From Balneolaceae bacterium (GTDB lineage Bacteria > Bacteroidota > Rhodothermia > Balneolales > Balneolaceae): a stretch of DNA of 10,673 nucleotides. This document shows positions 7,930 through 10,673 of the stretch, in pieces. Made by a program: the position numbers and the translations under genes. Under the pieces are notes generated by a model. The model made no database searches. It saw only the letters and a program-made list of their open reading frames with translations, and was not told the DNA's origin. The stretch spans positions 1 to 10,673 of the forward strand of contig SKZL01000154.1 in the NCBI GenBank assembly GCA_007127395.1, written 5' to 3'. Numbering within the stretch: position 1 is the first letter of the stretch; the number at the start of each line of letters is the position of its first letter.

Positions 7930-8867
7930 ATAGATTAAGTGAATTTATGCTTCCCCCTCAGAGAAGTACCATCGCAGAGGGAACAGACGCATTATTCAAT
8001 TTTATAACTGTAACCAGTGTCATCCTGCTGATCGGCATTACAATAGCCATTATCTACTTTGCATGGAAGTATAGAAGACGCTCCGAGAATGATGTCACGC
8101 CCGTTATCACACATAATAACTTCCTTGAGATCACATGGTCAGTGATACCTCTTATCCTGGTGCTGATCGTTTTTGGATGGGGTCTTTCCGGATATGTTAA
8201 TTTAACAACACCACCGGATGATGCTTATGAGATCCGCGTTGTCGGAAAAAGCTGGTTGTGGGAATTTCATTATGAAACCGGGCATGTAAGTGTAAATGAA
8301 CTGCATGTGCCGGTAAACAGGCCGGTAAAGCTGGTTATGATCTCAGATGATGTACTCCACTCTTTCTATATACCTGATTATCGTGTTAAAATGGATGTTC
8401 TCCCAAACCGATACACTTCACTTTGGTTCGAAGCGACAGAAGTGGGAGAATCTGTAATCTTCTGTACTGAGTATTGTGGAAGTGCACACTCCAATATGCT
8501 TGCAACAGCATTTGTACATCCCCAGGAAGATTTTGAGACATGGCTGGAAATCGCAGGTTCTGCGGATGATGACATGGACCCGGTAGAACTGGGCGAGCAG
8601 CTTGTCACAAGAAATGCATGCAATACCTGTCACTCTTCCGATGGATCACGGCTGCAAGGCCCTTCATTTTTGGAGCTTTTCGGCGCTGAACGGGTCATGG
8701 AGGATGGAGAAGTAGTAACCGCGGATGAAAATTACATCCGTGAAAGTATTCTGGAACCGAATGCACGAATTACCAGGGGATATCAACCTGTAATGCCATC
8801 GTATGCAGGAACCCTCAACGATCGCCAGATCGACGCAATTATCGAGTATATCAAAACATTACAGTAA
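7926..8867 (+). CDS. coxB: Cytochrome c oxidase subunit II with fused cytochrome c domain (caa3 type)
   Basis: Subunit II of a haem-copper oxidase, 313 residues. It accepts electrons through a fused haem c and the dinuclear CuA site. Two transmembrane helices lie at about residues 24-47 and 67-90. There is no obvious cleavable signal; the start MNRLSEFMLPPQRSTIAEG is typical of this group. The periplasmic cupredoxin domain has the W-x-W element (SWLWEFHYETG) and all CuA ligands: His145, Cys180, Glu182, Cys184, His188 and Met191 in CTEYCGSAHSNM. After an acidic linker, residues 223-312 form a cytochrome c domain with CNTCH at 232-236 and Met290 as probable axial ligand. This fusion defines caa3 oxidases. 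The start overlaps the sco stop by four bases, and coxA begins four bases after its stop. Confidence 0.97.
   Translation: MNRLSEFMLPPQRSTIAEGTDALFNFITVTSVILLIGITIAIIYFAWKYRRRSENDVTPVITHNNFLEITWSVIPLILVLIVFGWGLSGYVNLTTPPDDAYEIRVVGKSWLWEFHYETGHVSVNELHVPVNRPVKLVMISDDVLHSFYIPDYRVKMDVLPNRYTSLWFEATEVGESVIFCTEYCGSAHSNMLATAFVHPQEDFETWLEIAGSADDDMDPVELGEQLVTRNACNTCHSSDGSRLQGPSFLELFGAERVMEDGEVVTADENYIRESILEPNARITRGYQPVMPSYAGTLNDRQIDAIIEYIKTLQ
8592..8861 (+). repeat. Cytochrome c domain copy 2 (C-terminal domain of CoxB), paralogous to the ActE tail
   Basis: CoxB residues 223-312, the partner of the ActE C-terminal domain at 5048-5314. Haem site CNTCH and Met ligand in YQPVMPSY align exactly with CQACH and YQNVMVPY of ActE. 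Differences are concentrated just after the haem motif and before the last helix. A fused cytochrome c is normal for CoxB of caa3 oxidases, so this copy is the more likely ancestral location; the direction of duplication is inference. Confidence 0.8.
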
Positions 8868-8871
8868 CTAA

Positions 8872-10611
8872 ATGGCTACGAACGAAGCAACTAACAGCGT
8901 AAAAAAATTACAGGTACGGCGCTTTAAGCCGGAAGAACACCCGGAAAAACACTATCTCAATGAAGAGAAAGGAATCTGGGCATGGATGACAACCGTTGAC
9001 CATAAGAAAATCGGATTGATGTATCTGGCATCTATCACCATTTTCTTCTTCATTGGCGGAATGCTTGCGATCCTTCTTCGAACTGAGCTTCTGACCCCGG
9101 CAAGATCCTTTATGGATGCGGATGTTTATAATCAGATATTTACGCTTCATGGGGCAATCATGATCTTTTTCTTCCTGATTCCCTCTGTACCGGCAGTGCT
9201 TGGAAACTTTGTCCTGCCCCTTCAGCTGGGAGCAAAGGATGTGGCCTTCCCCAGATTGAACCTTGCCAGTTACTACATCTATGTGATCGGCGCACTTTTT
9301 ACACTTTTTGCCATTTTCACCGGTGGTGTTGATACCGGATGGACTTTCTACACACCTTACAGTACAACCACCAGTGGCAACGTGATGGCGATGACCTTTG
9401 GGGTTTTTATATTGGGTTTCTCCTCTATTCTGACCGGGCTAAACTTTATCGTGACAATTCATAAGATGCGATCACCGGGCCTGAACTGGAGTAAACTGCC
9501 CCTTAATCTTTGGGGACTCTACGCAACCAGTATCATTCAGATTCTGGCCACACCGGTTCTCGCAATAACACTTCTGCTCCTTACAATGGAGAGAGCACTT
9601 GGAATCGGTATTTTTGACCCGGCAATCGGTGGTGACCCGGTTCTCTACCAGCACTTTTTCTGGTTCTACTCACACCCGGCTGTATATATCATGATTGTAC
9701 CCGGATTTGGAATTATTTCAGAAGTCATCTCAACGTTCTCCAGAAAAGTGATCTTTGGATATTGGGCGATCGCCTTATCATCGCTGGCTATCGCCTTTAT
9801 CGGATTCCTTGTATGGGGGCATCACATGTTTACAGCCGGACAGTCTTCACTGGCTAACATGGTTTTTTCATTTTTGACATTCCTGGTAGGTATCCCAACC
9901 GGAATTAAAATATTTAACTGGCTTGCCACGATGTACAGAGGTTCTATTGATCTAAAAGCCCCAATGCTTTATGCAATGGTCTTTCTCTTCCTCTTCACAA
10001 TCGGTGGTTTTACAGGAATTATGCTTGGTGCACTTTCCGTAGACATCCACCTGCACGACACTTACTACGTAGTGGCTCACTTTCACTATGTGATGATGGG
10101 TGGTATGGTGATGGCTTTTCTTGCAGGTCTCCACTACTGGTGGCCCAAAATGTTCGGCAAAATGTACAGTGAACTCTGGGCAAGAGTCTCCTGTATCATC
10201 ATATTTGTCGGTTTTAACATGACATTCCTGCCGCAATTTGTAATGGGTTCACAGGGAATGCCCAGAAGATATTTCAACTACATTGATCAGTTTCAATCAT
10301 TCCATCAATTCTCTACAATAGGTGCTTATGTGATGGGCATAGGCTTTCTGATCATGGCCGGCTACCTTCTGCACTCGCTGATGAAAGGCCGGGCTGCCGG
10401 TTCAAACCCATGGGGAAGCCGGGCTCTTGAATGGCAAACATCTTCACCGGTACCTCTGCACAATTTTGAACACACTCCGGTGATTATCAACGGACCATAT
10501 GACTATCACAAACCTATGGCTGAATTCCAGCTCGGTATTGCGACATCACACCATGGCCACCATGATGATCACCATGCAGAAGTAAATCAAACTGAAAAAG
10601 AACAAGCGTAA
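8872..10611 (+). CDS. coxA: Cytochrome c oxidase subunit I (haem-copper, A2 type)
   Basis: Catalytic subunit, 579 residues, about twelve helices, reducing O2 at a haem a3-CuB centre and pumping protons. Haem a ligands are His93 (TLHGAIMIF) and His405; haem a3 ligand is His403 (HFHYVMMGG). CuB ligands are His268, His317 and His318 (GHHMFTAGQ). The Tyr272 expected to cross-link to His268 is present. The segment YSHPAVY (266-272) has Ala where A1 oxidases have the D-channel Glu, and the Tyr-Ser pair just before, which is the hallmark of the A2 subfamily known from R. marinus and Thermus caa3. Asp123 ([11 protein letters not shown]) and K-channel Thr343/Lys346 (PTGIKIF) are retained. A His-rich tail (HHGHHDDHH) ends the protein. 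The ATG follows coxB by four bases without a Shine-Dalgarno sequence. Confidence 0.98.
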   Translation: MATNEATNSVKKLQVRRFKPEEHPEKHYLNEEKGIWAWMTTVDHKKIGLMYLASITIFFFIGGMLAILLRTELLTPARSFMDADVYNQIFTLHGAIMIFFFLIPSVPAVLGNFVLPLQLGAKDVAFPRLNLASYYIYVIGALFTLFAIFTGGVDTGWTFYTPYSTTTSGNVMAMTFGVFILGFSSILTGLNFIVTIHKMRSPGLNWSKLPLNLWGLYATSIIQILATPVLAITLLLLTMERALGIGIFDPAIGGDPVLYQHFFWFYSHPAVYIMIVPGFGIISEVISTFSRKVIFGYWAIALSSLAIAFIGFLVWGHHMFTAGQSSLANMVFSFLTFLVGIPTGIKIFNWLATMYRGSIDLKAPMLYAMVFLFLFTIGGFTGIMLGALSVDIHLHDTYYVVAHFHYVMMGGMVMAFLAGLHYWWPKMFGKMYSELWARVSCIIIFVGFNMTFLPQFVMGSQGMPRRYFNYIDQFQSFHQFSTIGAYVMGIGFLIMAGYLLHSLMKGRAAGSNPWGSRALEWQTSSPVPLHNFEHTPVIINGPYDYHKPMAEFQLGIATSHHGHHDDHHAEVNQTEKEQA

Positions 10612-10626
10612 ACGAAAATACGAATC

Positions 10627-10673
10627 ATGTCTCAACCTTCTGATTTAGAGGAAAAACTGGATCACCTGCAGCA
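10627..10673 (+). CDS. Start of a further gene, probably cytochrome c oxidase subunit III (3' end outside window)
   Basis: An ATG at 10627, 15 bases after the coxA stop, opens a frame to the window end encoding MSQPSDLEEKLDHLQ. Fifteen residues are too few to identify a family. In caa3 clusters coxA is normally followed by subunit III, so coxC is the likely identity by position only. Like its neighbours it has an AT-rich upstream region with no Shine-Dalgarno sequence. Confidence 0.5.
   Translation, partial: MSQPSDLEEKLDHLQ

Noticed and set aside
1..10673. A defence system, CRISPR array, biosynthetic cluster or other new system
   Set aside because: All but one complete gene belong to recognised respiratory families, and there are no direct-repeat arrays, RNA genes or nuclease/toxin motifs.

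Overview
The window lies inside a respiratory gene cluster, with every gene on the + strand. It encodes most of an Alternative Complex III (ACIII, the quinol-oxidising act complex), immediately followed by a caa3-type (haem c-fused) cytochrome c oxidase. The probable source is a bacterium of the Rhodothermota/Balneolota/Bacteroidota group. Reasons: the act-sco-cox gene order resembles that known from Rhodothermus marinus, the oxidase is an A2-type caa3 enzyme, base composition is moderate, and almost no start codon is preceded by a Shine-Dalgarno sequence. The phylum is an inference; the sequence has no ribosomal marker.

Layout: 2-2278, 3' part of actB (iron-sulfur/molybdopterin-like subunit, 5' end outside the window); 2314-3750, actC (NrfD-like membrane quinol subunit); 3750-4304, actD (DUF3341); 4343-5326, actE (lipoprotein cytochrome c with two haem sites); 5353-6552, actF (second NrfD-like membrane subunit); 6577-7074, an unrecognised single-pass membrane protein; 7096-7929, SCO family copper chaperone; 7926-8867, coxB (CuA subunit II with a C-terminal cytochrome c domain); 8872-10611, coxA (haem-copper subunit I); 10627 to the end, the first codons of a further gene, probably coxC. 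Intergenic gaps run from overlaps of 1-4 bases up to 38 bases. No terminator, RNA gene, mobile element or CRISPR array is visible, so this looks like one transcription unit.

How it works together: ACIII oxidises (mena)quinol in the membrane (ActC/ActF), with ActB iron-sulfur clusters and c-type haems (ActE, and presumably ActA upstream) carrying electrons. These pass to the haem c domain and CuA of CoxB, then to the haem a/a3-CuB centre of CoxA, where O2 is reduced. The SCO protein supplies or reduces copper for CuA.

The known machinery explains nearly all of the window. The two most notable points are a second cytochrome c domain at the end of ActE that is about half identical to the one at the end of CoxB, and the uncharacterised 165-residue membrane protein with a helix-turn-helix-like cytosolic segment between actF and sco. 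I see no evidence for an entirely new system.
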